Below the pieces are notes generated by a model that saw nothing but the letters and a program-made list of their open reading frames with translations, did no database searches and was not told the origin of the DNA. This document shows positions 20,161-28,538 of a stretch of 64,000 nt of DNA, piece by piece; the first letter of the stretch is position 1, and every line of letters begins with the position of its first letter. The DNA is taken from positions 1 through 64,000 of the forward strand of contig NZ_QDGA01000004.1 in NCBI RefSeq assembly GCF_003347665.1, in the 5' to 3' direction. Source of the stretch: Microvirga calopogonii (GTDB taxonomy: Bacteria > Pseudomonadota > Alphaproteobacteria > Rhizobiales > Beijerinckiaceae). Both the position numbers and the translations under genes were made by a program.

Positions 20161-21084
20161 ATGGAGGAAGCCTTGCTCACGAGTTCTGCCGCCGGCGTCT
20201 ATGTCATCTGTCCCACGCCTTTCGAGAGCGATGGGCGTGTAGACGTCGCCTCGACCGACCGGATGGTCGAGGCATACCTGAAAGCCGGCGCCACCGGGTT
20301 GACGATTCTCGGCATCATGGGCGAAGCGCCCAAGCTGGCGGCTGATGAAGCTCTTGCCTTTGCCCGTCAGGTCATCGCCACGGTGGCCGGGCGCGTTCCT
20401 GTCATCGTCGGCGTTTCGGCCGCGGGCTTCGCCGCCATGTCGGGCCTGTCCTCCAAGGTGATGGACGCGGGCGCAGCCGGCGTCATGATTGCTCCACCCT
20501 CGACCCTCAAGACCGACGACCAGATTGTCTCCTACTATGCCGATGCGGTGGAAGCCATCGGGGCGAACGTGCCGTGGGTGATCCAGGATTACCCGCTCAC
20601 GACCAATGTTGTCATGACGCCCAAGGTGATTATGCGGATCATCGAACAGAGCCCCTCCTGCGTGATGCTCAAGCACGAGGATTGGCCGGGCCTCGACAAA
20701 ATCACGACGCTGCGCCGCGCGAGCGACGCCGGTCAGGTGCGCCGCGTGTCCATTCTCTGCGGCAATGGCGGCATGTTCCTTCCCTTCGAGATGGAGCGCG
20801 GCGCCGACGGCGCCATGACGGGCTATGCCTATCCGGAGATGCTGGTCGGCGTGGTCGATCTCATCAACCAGGGCAAGCGGAAGGAGGCGCACGATCTCTT
20901 CGACCGCCACCTGCCGCTGGTGCGTTACGAAACGCAGCCCGGCGTGGGGCTCGCCGTGCGCAAATACGTGCTGAAGCGACGCGGCATCATCGCGTCCGAC
21001 ACGCTGCGCAAGCCAGGGCCGAAGCTGAGCCCGGAAACCATTGCCGAAATCGAATGGCTGATGGAGCGCATCGAGCGCTCGTAA
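20161..21084 (+). CDS. Dihydrodipicolinate synthase/N-acetylneuraminate lyase family protein
   Basis: A 307-residue TIM-barrel class I aldolase/dehydratase. GVYVICPTPFESDGRVD opens the barrel, the Schiff-base Lys is K171 (CVMLKHEDW), and Y144 (IQDYPLT) matches the catalytic Tyr. True DapA is unlikely because the gene sits with an SDR rather than lysine genes; breakdown of a keto-acid sugar or a related substrate is possible. The ATG at 20161 has no good ribosome site. An in-frame TTG at 20173 is preceded by GGAGGA (20163-20168) and may be the real start, giving 303 residues. Confidence 0.85.
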   Translation: MEEALLTSSAAGVYVICPTPFESDGRVDVASTDRMVEAYLKAGATGLTILGIMGEAPKLAADEALAFARQVIATVAGRVPVIVGVSAAGFAAMSGLSSKVMDAGAAGVMIAPPSTLKTDDQIVSYYADAVEAIGANVPWVIQDYPLTTNVVMTPKVIMRIIEQSPSCVMLKHEDWPGLDKITTLRRASDAGQVRRVSILCGNGGMFLPFEMERGADGAMTGYAYPEMLVGVVDLINQGKRKEAHDLFDRHLPLVRYETQPGVGLAVRKYVLKRRGIIASDTLRKPGPKLSPETIAEIEWLMERIERS

Positions 21085-21107
21085 TCTAAACAAGGGGAGT
21101 TTCACGA

Positions 21108-21887
21108 ATGGAAACAGCGTTGAAAGGAAAGCGCGCGCTCGTTCTCGGCGCGAGCAAGGGGCTGGGCTTCGGCATCGCTCAAGGGTTGGCGGAGGAGGGC
21201 GCGCGCGTCGCCATCGCCAGCCGAACGATGGAAGGCTCGAAGGCGGCGGCCGATAAGATCGGCAGGGACGTTCTTCCCTTCATCTGCGACACCGGCAAGG
21301 TCGATCAGGTCGACGCGCTGGTGAAGGATGTAACGGCCGCGCTCGGTGGCGTGGATATTCTCGTGCTTAACAGTGGCGGCCCGCCGCCCGGCAAGGCGCA
21401 GGGCGTTTCGTCCGACCAGTGGCGCCAGTCGTTCGATGCCATGTTCGTCAATCTCGTGCGGATTGCCGATCAGCTGCTTCCCGGCATGATCGAGCGCAAG
21501 TTCGGCCGCATCATCTCCGTGATCTCCTCCGGGGTGATCCAGCCGATCCCGAATCTCGCCATCTCGAATGCCATCCGGCCCGCGCTGGTGGGCTGGGGCA
21601 AGACGCTCGCAAGCGAAGTGGCATCTTCGGGCGTGACAGTAAACGCCATCGCGCCGGGCCGCATCGCTACCGATCGCCTGAAGCAGCTCGATACCGCAAA
21701 TGCGGAGCGCACCGGCCGCTCAGTCGAGGATGTGGCGGCTGCTGCGCGTGCCGGCATTCCGGCAGGCCGCTACGGTGAGATCGAGGAGTTCGCAGCCGCG
21801 GCCGTCTTCCTCGCGAGTGAGAAGGCCTCGTTCATGACGGGCTCGATTCTGCGCGTCGACGGTGGGCAGATTTCGTCCACGACCTGA
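21108..21887 (+). CDS. Short-chain dehydrogenase-like protein with atypical active site
   Basis: A 259-residue SDR. Its cofactor loop is GASKGLGFG (14-22), close to the usual TGxxxGxG, and it has NSGGPPPGK and a C-terminal DGGQ. The expected Tyr-x-x-x-Lys pair is missing: aligned by eye, the stretch AISNAIRPALVGWGK puts Ser and Arg at those places. I recall a FabG-like subgroup with exactly this deviation, so it is a subfamily trait rather than a mutation. AAGGGGAG precedes the start, and it follows the DapA-like gene by 23 bases, probably in the same operon. Its substrate is unknown. Confidence 0.85.
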   Translation: METALKGKRALVLGASKGLGFGIAQGLAEEGARVAIASRTMEGSKAAADKIGRDVLPFICDTGKVDQVDALVKDVTAALGGVDILVLNSGGPPPGKAQGVSSDQWRQSFDAMFVNLVRIADQLLPGMIERKFGRIISVISSGVIQPIPNLAISNAIRPALVGWGKTLASEVASSGVTVNAIAPGRIATDRLKQLDTANAERTGRSVEDVAAAARAGIPAGRYGEIEEFAAAAVFLASEKASFMTGSILRVDGGQISSTT

Positions 21888-21892
21888 AGCCG

Positions 21893-21928
21893 AAAAAATT
21901 CGAAGGTGAGGCGGCCTCCCGCCTCACC
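21893..21928 (-). terminator. Convergent terminator between SDR gene and chrA
   Basis: Perfect 10-bp stem GGTGAGGCGG (21905-21914) / CCGCCTCACC (21919-21928), loop CCTC. Read on the minus strand it is followed, after TTCGAA, by six T residues, so it mainly serves chrA. Confidence 0.7.
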
Positions 21929-21932
21929 TCAC

Positions 21933-23330
21933 TCAAGCGATGATCCCCGCCCAATAAATGGCGATTCCCGCCGCCGATGTCGCGGCAAGCGTCGGCAGCA
22001 TCCCGGCGTGGAAGCGGAACATGGCCAGGATTGCAGCACCCGAGAGCACCAGCGCCCAAAGGTTGACGCTGTCCCACATTGGTGCGGCGAAACGGAACGG
22101 CCCCCATTCCACGGTCTGAACATTGCCGAAGATCGTGTGAATGCCGAACCAGATCGCTAGGTTCAGGATCACGCCGACGACGGCGGCCGTGATGGCCGAG
22201 AGGGCTCCGCCCAGAGCCCGGTTGCCGCGCAGGACCTCGATGTAGGGGGCGCCGAGAAAGATCCAGAGAAAGCAGGGCGTGAAGGTCACCCAGGTGGCGA
22301 GAAGACCGCCCAAGGTCCCGGCCAGCAGCGGATTGAGCGCATTAGCCTCCCGGAAGGCCGCCATGAAGCCCACGAATTGCAGCACCATGATCAACGGTCC
22401 GGGCGTCGTCTCGGCCATGCCGAGACCATCGAGCATCTCGCCGGGGCGCAGCCAGCCATAAGTGTCCACCGCCTGCTGCGCCACATAGGCCAGAACCGCG
22501 TAAGCGCCGCCGAAGGTGACCATCGCCATCTTGGAGAAGAAGATCGCGATCTGGCTGAAGACGTCGCCTCTGCCGAAGATCAGGACGAGCATCAGAACGG
22601 GCGCGAGCCAGAGAGCCAGCCAGATCGCCGCCACATACACGCTTCGTCTCACGTTCGGGGACGCGTGGGCCGGAAGATGCTCGCCCAGGAGATTGCCTCG
22701 TTCCCCTGCGCCGTTGTCCTGCCCACCCGATTGGAACTGCGGAAGGCCTGCTCGCCCGCCGAGAAGGCCGATCAGACCGGCTGCGAACACGATCAGCGGG
22801 AAGGGTGCACCGAGGAAGAAGATCGCCACGAAGGCTGCCGCCGCGAGGCCGATCAGAATGCGGTTCTTGAGGGCCCGCCTGCCGATCCGCAGCACCGCTT
22901 CGAGCACGATGGCGAGCACGGCTGCCTTCAGGCCGAAGAAGAGCGCCGCAACGATGCCGACCTTGCCGTAGAGGGCATAGATCCAGCTCAGTCCCATGAT
23001 GGCCACGATGCCGGGCAGGATGAACAATCCGCCCGCCATGAGGCCGCCGAGGGTGCGATGCATGAGCCAGCCCACATAGGTGGCCAGCTGCTGCGCCTCC
23101 GGGCCCGGCAGCAGCATGCAGTAGTTGAGGGCATGGAGAAACCGGTTCTCGGAAATCCAGCGTTTCTCCTCGACCAGGATCCGGTGCATCACCGCGATCT
23201 GCCCGGCAGGCCCGCCGAAACTCAAGGCCGCGACGCGCAGCCAGACGCGGAAAGCCTCGCCGAGCGAGACGCCATGCTCCGCTGGAACCTGATCGACACG
23301 CTTGTCCGAGTTCTGAGCGATGTCCGTCAC
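21933..23330 (-). CDS. chrA: Chromate efflux transporter
   Basis: A 465-residue inner-membrane protein of the CHR family with two homologous halves of about six helices each. The first half has FRVWLRVAALSFGGPAGQIA and LLPGPEAQQLATYVGWL; the second has MAMVTFGGAYAVLAYVAQQ and GMAETTPGPLIMVLQFVGF. Both repeats keep the FGGP/FGGA and PGP/TPGP signatures. I start it at the GTG at 23330, one base after the chrB stop, with GGAG inside the end of chrB. It exports chromate by proton antiport according to family knowledge. chrB precedes it as the first gene of the operon. Confidence 0.93.
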   Translation of the reverse strand: MTDIAQNSDKRVDQVPAEHGVSLGEAFRVWLRVAALSFGGPAGQIAVMHRILVEEKRWISENRFLHALNYCMLLPGPEAQQLATYVGWLMHRTLGGLMAGGLFILPGIVAIMGLSWIYALYGKVGIVAALFFGLKAAVLAIVLEAVLRIGRRALKNRILIGLAAAAFVAIFFLGAPFPLIVFAAGLIGLLGGRAGLPQFQSGGQDNGAGERGNLLGEHLPAHASPNVRRSVYVAAIWLALWLAPVLMLVLIFGRGDVFSQIAIFFSKMAMVTFGGAYAVLAYVAQQAVDTYGWLRPGEMLDGLGMAETTPGPLIMVLQFVGFMAAFREANALNPLLAGTLGGLLATWVTFTPCFLWIFLGAPYIEVLRGNRALGGALSAITAAVVGVILNLAIWFGIHTIFGNVQTVEWGPFRFAAPMWDSVNLWALVLSGAAILAMFRFHAGMLPTLAATSAAGIAIYWAGIIA

Positions 23331-23331
23331 G

Positions 23332-24156
23332 TCAGATCTCCAGCTTCTTCGAGGGCCAGTTATGGGTTTCATCAGTTGCATCCCGACACCAGCGATAGAA
23401 GGCATCGTAGAGCAGAAGCCCGGCTTCGAGCTGGGCAAGATCGTCCGCATACATCCGCGACAGGCCTAAAGAGGCGGCGAGCAGGCCGGGCACCTCCGGA
23501 GCCAGATCGAGCCGTGCCGTATCGGCTCCCCTGACGATGGTTGCGAGGTGCTTCAGAGGCTCGGTGGAAAGGCCGAATTCTTCGACCATGATGTCGAAGG
23601 TGCAAAGTTCGCCACGATGGCTCCAGAATACTCCTTCGCCTTCGATGTCGAACGGTGTGGCCGAAAAGCGTTCCGCCACGCCCTGGACTTCGGAGGTCGG
23701 GACGAACAAGAAAACGGCATCGGGGTCGACGAAGCGGCGGATCAACCAGGGGCAGGCGATCCGGTCGATCTTGGGCCGCGACCGCGTCACCCAGATGGTT
23801 CGCCCTTGGCAATCACGTGGTGGAACCCGGTCGGCCGGTACCATAGGCAGACCGGCCTGCGCCCAGGCCAACGTTCCGCCTTCAAGGGAGTCTGCCGCCG
23901 ATCCGGCATGGCGCAGCCAGGCGGCCGCCCCATGGCTGAGCTTCAGGCCTTTTTGGCAGATCACGACAGCAGGCTGTCCATCAAGCTCATGAGACCAATC
24001 GGTGACGGCGTCGAATGATCTGCGCCTGGAGCCGGGGATCAGGCGGGGATCGTCATCGAAGTCCTCATCAGTGCGCACATCGATGAGGAGAGGGCATTTG
24101 GGCGTGCCGATGAGACGCGCAAGTTTTTCAGGCGAGATGGTGTTGAATGACGACAT
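23332..24156 (-). CDS. chrB: Chromate resistance protein ChrB with N-terminal rhodanese domain
   Basis: A 274-residue two-domain protein. Residues 1-110 are a rhodanese-like domain (LIDVRTDEDF, with the would-be active-site Cys at 67 in VVICQKG). Residues 118-274 match the ChrB family (WVTRSRPKIDRIACPWLIRR, then TFDIMVEEFGL). Some ChrB proteins sense chromate and regulate chrA; the rhodanese fusion may handle sulfur or bind the oxyanion. It is cotranscribed with chrA. Only a weak ribosome site is visible before the ATG at 24156. Confidence 0.88.
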   Translation of the reverse strand: MSSFNTISPEKLARLIGTPKCPLLIDVRTDEDFDDDPRLIPGSRRRSFDAVTDWSHELDGQPAVVICQKGLKLSHGAAAWLRHAGSAADSLEGGTLAWAQAGLPMVPADRVPPRDCQGRTIWVTRSRPKIDRIACPWLIRRFVDPDAVFLFVPTSEVQGVAERFSATPFDIEGEGVFWSHRGELCTFDIMVEEFGLSTEPLKHLATIVRGADTARLDLAPEVPGLLAASLGLSRMYADDLAQLEAGLLLYDAFYRWCRDATDETHNWPSKKLEI

Positions 24157-24293
24157 GGTTGCATCCGTAAAGGTTCAGAGCGGATGCGATGCTTGGGCAT
24201 GTCGCCTCGTGGGGAGATCGCGGTCCCCATGAGACCAATCACAATTCAAGCCCCGGTTTTTGTCAAATCAATTCGACAGGATGCCCAACCTTG

Positions 24294-25082
24294 CTAGAGC
24301 TCCGCATCAGGCTTCCGTTCCAGAGTCTGCACGATGAGGCCGTTATCGATGAGGGTTTGCCACACATCCTCCGCGGTCTCGGCAAAGTTCACGAGCCTGC
24401 GGTCACTCTCACTCACCATGCCGTGTTCGAGCAGCGCATCGAACTTGATCACCGATTGCCAATAGGCTCGGTCGAAGAGGACGATCGGCAGGGGAGGCGC
24501 CTTGCCGGTCTGGCGCAAGGTCAGGAGCTCGAACAATTCATCGAGGGTGCCGAATCCGCCGGGGAACACCACCAGGGCATTGGCCCGCATCGCCAGATGC
24601 ATCTTGCGCATGGCGAAGTAGTGGAAACGGAACGTCAGGTCCGGGGTCGAATAGGCATTGGGCTCCTGCTCGTGGGGCAGGGTGATGTTGAAGCCGATGG
24701 AGGGAGCACCGACGTCGAATGCTCCCCTGTTGGCCGCCTCCATGATGCCCGGGCCGCCGCCGGTGGCGATCACGTTGTCCCGCTTGCCGCCGTTGTCGGT
24801 CAGGGCACCGCCGCGCTGTGATGCAAGGGCCCCGAAGGCGCGAGCCTGTCCGTACCAGAACGGATGCTTTCCAGGACCGTTCTCCCGCACGCGGGCGCTG
24901 CCGAAAACGACGATGGTCGAGCGCACCCCCCAGATCCGCAGGCTGTCCTCCGCCTTGGCGTATTCCAGCATGAACCGGACACCCCGCATGGAATCACCCA
25001 GGAGAAAATCCTGATCCATCGCGGCCAGCCTGTAGGACGGCGAGGCGATATTGGCCGCGTTCGAAGGCTTGTCGTCGTTCAT
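24294..25082 (-). CDS. LOG-family protein (putative cytokinin riboside 5'-monophosphate phosphoribohydrolase)
   Basis: A 262-residue Rossmann-like protein. It has the LOG signature PGGFGTLDELFE and the phosphate-binding GGGPGIMEAAN, with VVFGSARV near the first strand. LOG enzymes release adenine-type bases from nucleoside monophosphates; bacterial members were long misnamed lysine decarboxylases. I chose ATG 25082 because AAGGAG stands nine bases upstream; an in-frame ATG at 25115 has no such site. It is monocistronic and divergent from the FAH-family gene. Confidence 0.88.
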   Translation of the reverse strand: MNDDKPSNAANIASPSYRLAAMDQDFLLGDSMRGVRFMLEYAKAEDSLRIWGVRSTIVVFGSARVRENGPGKHPFWYGQARAFGALASQRGGALTDNGGKRDNVIATGGGPGIMEAANRGAFDVGAPSIGFNITLPHEQEPNAYSTPDLTFRFHYFAMRKMHLAMRANALVVFPGGFGTLDELFELLTLRQTGKAPPLPIVLFDRAYWQSVIKFDALLEHGMVSESDRRLVNFAETAEDVWQTLIDNGLIVQTLERKPDAEL

Positions 25083-25447
25083 GAAGGAAACTCCTTGGGC
25101 CCAGGCCCCGCACAAAGCACACTTTCAAGGCCGGGTTAACTCTCCTTTTTCCGGACGGATCCGCAAATGGCTCTCAGGGGGCTGACGGCTCCGCGGGCTC
25201 GAACGTCGTGACCAGGATGCGAAATGGGTGAGAGCGCGGGGTTACTCTTTCCCCGCCCGAAGACGGAGAATGTCATTTTCCCTATGGCCCCTTGCGCCCC
25301 GACGGTTATATCAAGGACGCAAAGCGCGTCGTGCGGACCCCGGTTCCGCACCGAACCATGCGCAATGACAAGGGGGCATCGGACCCGTTGGGCCGGTGCT
25401 CTGGGGAAACGACGCTGAACAGCGAAACGGAAAGCGAGCGCCAGCCG

Positions 25448-26644
25448 ATGGATCACCTGTCTTCGACGAACATAGCCCGTATTCTGCCGACGGATGGGTT
25501 CCAAGGCGCCCTTGTCGGACGTGTGTGGCGTCCCGGCATAGGACCCTCGGTCGTGGCGGTGAGGAAGGACGGCCTCTTCGACATCTCCGCCACCTGCTCC
25601 ACGGTCAGCGGCCTGGCCGCCCTGGACGATCCGGCGGGCGTCCTGAAGGCCGCCAAAGGCGAGCGTGTCGGGTCTCTGGAAGAGATTGCCGGCAATACGT
25701 CCCCCGATCGTCGGGATCCGTCGAAGCCGTGGCTGCTCGCCCCCATCGACCTCCAGGTCGTCAAGGCGGCCGGCGTCACCTTCGCGGTTTCCATGCTGGA
25801 GCGTGTCATCGAGGAACGGGCCCGGGGCGATGCCAGCGCGGCCGCGGCCATTCGGGCCGAGGTTCTGCGCCTCGTCGGCGACGACCTGAGCCGTCTCAAG
25901 CCGGGCTCGCCCGAAGCCATGGCCCTGAAGGAGGTTCTCGTCGCCCAGGGAGCCTGGAGCCAGTATCTGGAGGTGGGCATCGGACCTGATGCGGAGGTCT
26001 TCACCAAGGCTCCGACCCTCTCGGCCGTGGGGGCGTTCATGGATGCGGGCCTGCATCCCAAATCCACCTGGAACAATCCCGAACCCGAGGTGGTGATCAT
26101 CGTTACCGCCGAAGGCAAGATCGTCGGCGCGACGTTGGGCAACGACGTGAACCTTCGCGATTTCGAGGGCCGCTCGGCGCTGCTCCTCTCGAAGGCGAAG
26201 GACAACAACGCGTCCTGCTCGGTCGGTCCGTTCATCCGGTTCTTCGACGAGACCTTCTCCCTCGACGATGTCCGCCGGACCGACGTGACGCTGACCGTGG
26301 AGGGCGAGGACGGGTTCAGGCTCGAAGGTTCGTCCTCGATCACCAAGATCAGCCGCGATCCCGAGGATCTCGTCGCGCAGACGGTCGGCACTCACCATCA
26401 GTATCCGGACGGGTTCGCCCTGTTCCTTGGAACGATGTTCGCTCCCACGCAGGACCGGGACGATGCCGGCATGGGCTTCACGCATAAGCGCGGCGACATC
26501 GTCACCATTGCGGCGCCCAAGCTTGGGGCGCTCGTGAACCGCATGAAGCCGAGCTCCGAATGCGAGCCGTGGACCTTCGGCCTTGCAGCTTTCATGTCGA
26601 ACCTGGCCCAGCGGGGCCTTCTCAACACCAGACAGGCAGGTTAA
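25448..26644 (+). CDS. FAH-family 2-keto-3-deoxy-pentonate dehydratase (XylX-like)
   Basis: A 398-residue fumarylacetoacetate-hydrolase-fold protein. It has LAPIDLQVVKAAGVTFAVSM, ERVIEERARGD and the metal-site region EPEVVIIVTAEGKIVGATLG followed by NDVNLRDFEGR. Caulobacter XylX, which dehydrates 2-keto-3-deoxy-D-xylonate to alpha-ketoglutarate semialdehyde, is the model. The next gene, two bases after the stop, is the dehydrogenase that would oxidise that product, which supports the call. The start at 25448 (MDHLSSTNIA) is chosen by family length; no strong ribosome site is visible. Pentose (D-xylonate or L-arabinonate) specificity cannot be told. Confidence 0.82.
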   Translation: MDHLSSTNIARILPTDGFQGALVGRVWRPGIGPSVVAVRKDGLFDISATCSTVSGLAALDDPAGVLKAAKGERVGSLEEIAGNTSPDRRDPSKPWLLAPIDLQVVKAAGVTFAVSMLERVIEERARGDASAAAAIRAEVLRLVGDDLSRLKPGSPEAMALKEVLVAQGAWSQYLEVGIGPDAEVFTKAPTLSAVGAFMDAGLHPKSTWNNPEPEVVIIVTAEGKIVGATLGNDVNLRDFEGRSALLLSKAKDNNASCSVGPFIRFFDETFSLDDVRRTDVTLTVEGEDGFRLEGSSSITKISRDPEDLVAQTVGTHHQYPDGFALFLGTMFAPTQDRDDAGMGFTHKRGDIVTIAAPKLGALVNRMKPSSECEPWTFGLAAFMSNLAQRGLLNTRQAG

Positions 26645-26646
26645 CG

Positions 26647-28122
26647 ATGACGAAGAACTATATTGCCGGCGAGTGGATCTCAGCCACGGACGCCTCGGCG
26701 AACATCAACCCGTCCAACACGACCGACGTGGTCGGCGAGTACGCCCGCGCGTCCGCGGCCGAGGCGGAGCGTGCCATTGCCGCCGCCTACGATGCCTTCC
26801 CGGCCTGGTCGCGCTCCACGATCCAGCAGCGTCACGATATCCTCAAGGCTGTCGGGGACGAGATCCTGGCCCGCAAGGAAGAGCTTGGCCGCCTGCTCTC
26901 CCGCGAGGAGGGCAAAACCCTGCCGGAGGGCATCGGCGAGGTCACCCGCGCGGCGCAGATCTTCCTGTTCTTCTCCGGCGAGTGCCTGCGCATGGCCGGC
27001 GAGAAGGTGCCGTCCGTGCGGCCCTTCATCGACGTGGAGATCACCCGTGAGCCGGTGGGCGTCGTCGGCCTGATCACGCCCTGGAACTTCCCCATCGCCA
27101 TTCCGGCCTGGAAGATCGCTCCGGCGCTCGCCTACGGCAACACGGTGGTGTTCAAGCCGGCCGACCTCGTCCCGGGCTCAGCCCATGCGCTGTCCGAGAT
27201 CATCATCCGCGCCGGCGTGCCGGCGGGCGTGTTCAACCTGGTGATGGGCCGCGGTTCGGTGGTCGGCGAAGCGATGCTCAACAGCCCGAAGGTGTCCGCC
27301 ATCTCGTTCACCGGTTCGGTGCCGACCGGCCGCAAGGTGGCCCAGACCTGCATCACGGCTGATCCGATGAAGAAGGTTCAGCTCGAGATGGGCGGCAAGA
27401 ACCCGATGGTCGTGCTCGACGACGCCGACCTGAAGGTGGCGGTGGAATGCGCGGTCAACAGCGCCTTCTTCTCCACCGGCCAGCGCTGCACGGCCTCCTC
27501 GCGCCTGATCGTCACCGAGGGCATTCACGACGCGTTCGTCGCCGCCATGCAGGAGCGCATGCAGGGACTGGTCATCGACGATGCCTTGAAGGCCGGCACG
27601 CATATCGGCCCGGTCGTCGACCAGAGCCAGCTCGATCAGGATCTCAAGTACATCCGCATCGGCCAGGAGGAAGGCGCCAAGCTGGTCGCCGGCGGCGAGC
27701 TGCTGAAGCGCGACACGCCCGGCTTCTACCTGGCGCCGGCTCTGTTCACCGAGGTGAGCAACGAGATGCGCGTGGCCCGCGAGGAGATCTTCGGACCGGT
27801 GGCGACCGTTACCCGCGCGAAGAATTATGATGAGGCTCTGGAACTCGCCAACGATACAGAGTTCGGCCTGTCGTCCGGCATCTGCACCACGAGCCTGAAA
27901 TATGCCTCGCACTTCAAGCGCAATGCGGAAGCCGGCATGGTGATGGTGAACCTGCCGACGGCGGGCGTGGACTACCATGTGCCGTTCGGTGGCCGGAAGG
28001 GCTCGTCCTACGGTCCGCGTGAGCAGGGCCGCTACGCGCAGGAGTTCTACACCACGGTGAAGACCGCCTACACATTCGACGGCAACGGCCCTTACGTGCC
28101 GAAGACGAAGTCCAGCGAGTAA
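26647..28122 (+). CDS. Alpha-ketoglutarate semialdehyde dehydrogenase
   Basis: A 491-residue aldehyde dehydrogenase. Landmarks are TPWNFPIAIPAWKIAPAL, FTGSVPTGRKVAQ, the general-base Glu in QLEMGGKNP and the nucleophile C281 in STGQRCTAS. It should oxidise 2,5-dioxopentanoate (alpha-ketoglutarate semialdehyde) to alpha-ketoglutarate with NAD(P)+. It directly follows the XylX-like dehydratase, so together they form the last two steps of a Weimberg-type pentose route or of glucarate/hydroxyproline breakdown. GGCAGG precedes the ATG at 26647. Two hairpins terminate the operon. Confidence 0.9.
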   Translation: MTKNYIAGEWISATDASANINPSNTTDVVGEYARASAAEAERAIAAAYDAFPAWSRSTIQQRHDILKAVGDEILARKEELGRLLSREEGKTLPEGIGEVTRAAQIFLFFSGECLRMAGEKVPSVRPFIDVEITREPVGVVGLITPWNFPIAIPAWKIAPALAYGNTVVFKPADLVPGSAHALSEIIIRAGVPAGVFNLVMGRGSVVGEAMLNSPKVSAISFTGSVPTGRKVAQTCITADPMKKVQLEMGGKNPMVVLDDADLKVAVECAVNSAFFSTGQRCTASSRLIVTEGIHDAFVAAMQERMQGLVIDDALKAGTHIGPVVDQSQLDQDLKYIRIGQEEGAKLVAGGELLKRDTPGFYLAPALFTEVSNEMRVAREEIFGPVATVTRAKNYDEALELANDTEFGLSSGICTTSLKYASHFKRNAEAGMVMVNLPTAGVDYHVPFGGRKGSSYGPREQGRYAQEFYTTVKTAYTFDGNGPYVPKTKSSE

Positions 28123-28144
28123 CGCGGTTTCCAGCATGCGTCGC

Positions 28145-28190
28145 ATGGCCCCGGCATCTCGTCGATCGAGATGCCGGGGCCATTAACTTA
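28145..28190 (+). terminator. Terminator with perfect 17-bp stem
   Basis: ATGGCCCCGGCATCTCG (28145-28161) pairs perfectly with CGAGATGCCGGGGCCAT (28167-28183) around the loop TCGAT. The trailing DNA is TAACTTATG, with only a poor T-run. Unusually long and stable. Confidence 0.7.
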
Positions 28191-28211
28191 TGTGATAGTT
28201 CAACGCGCATA

Positions 28212-28249
28212 ATTGCCGCCTCGCTTCTGCCGGGGCGGCAATCGTGTTT
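28212..28249 (+). terminator. Second, tandem terminator
   Basis: ATTGCCGCC (28212-28220) pairs with GGCGGCAAT (28234-28242) and is followed by CGTGTTTT. It stands 29 bases after the first hairpin and probably backs it up. Confidence 0.55.
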
Positions 28250-28538
28250 TCGATTTCCGTGGTATCGTCCGAGCTGCTCCGGAGCAGCGTTAACTTTATC
28301 GACAAAACTCAGGCAGCTTTTGGTACCATGCATTGAACTTTGCCATGGGAACGCCATCATAGGCTATCAAGAGAACCGGTACTTACAGGCTCGAAATCCT
28401 GCAGTGGTAAACGTTGTTGCATTCAAATCGAAGCTTAACGGCGTAGAGATTTGAATTGCAGTTTCGTTCTATTGAAAATGGATGCTGCTAGTTCTGCGAG
28501 CCGGTGAGCGGCACTCCATCAATAGTAGAGAACTTAAT

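Larger units (their letters stand above)
28123..28538. other. Intergenic region with two terminators and no gene
   Basis: These 416 bases follow the semialdehyde dehydrogenase. The first 125 hold two stem-loops (listed separately). The remainder, to the hypothetical gene at 28539, is AT-richer than its surroundings and should contain that gene's promoter. I found no GGAAC-type promoter and no credible reading frame. Confidence 0.55.

Noticed and set aside
28345..28370. GGAAC in the gap before the hypothetical gene at 28539
   Set aside because: The bases 16-17 downstream do not match the -10 element.
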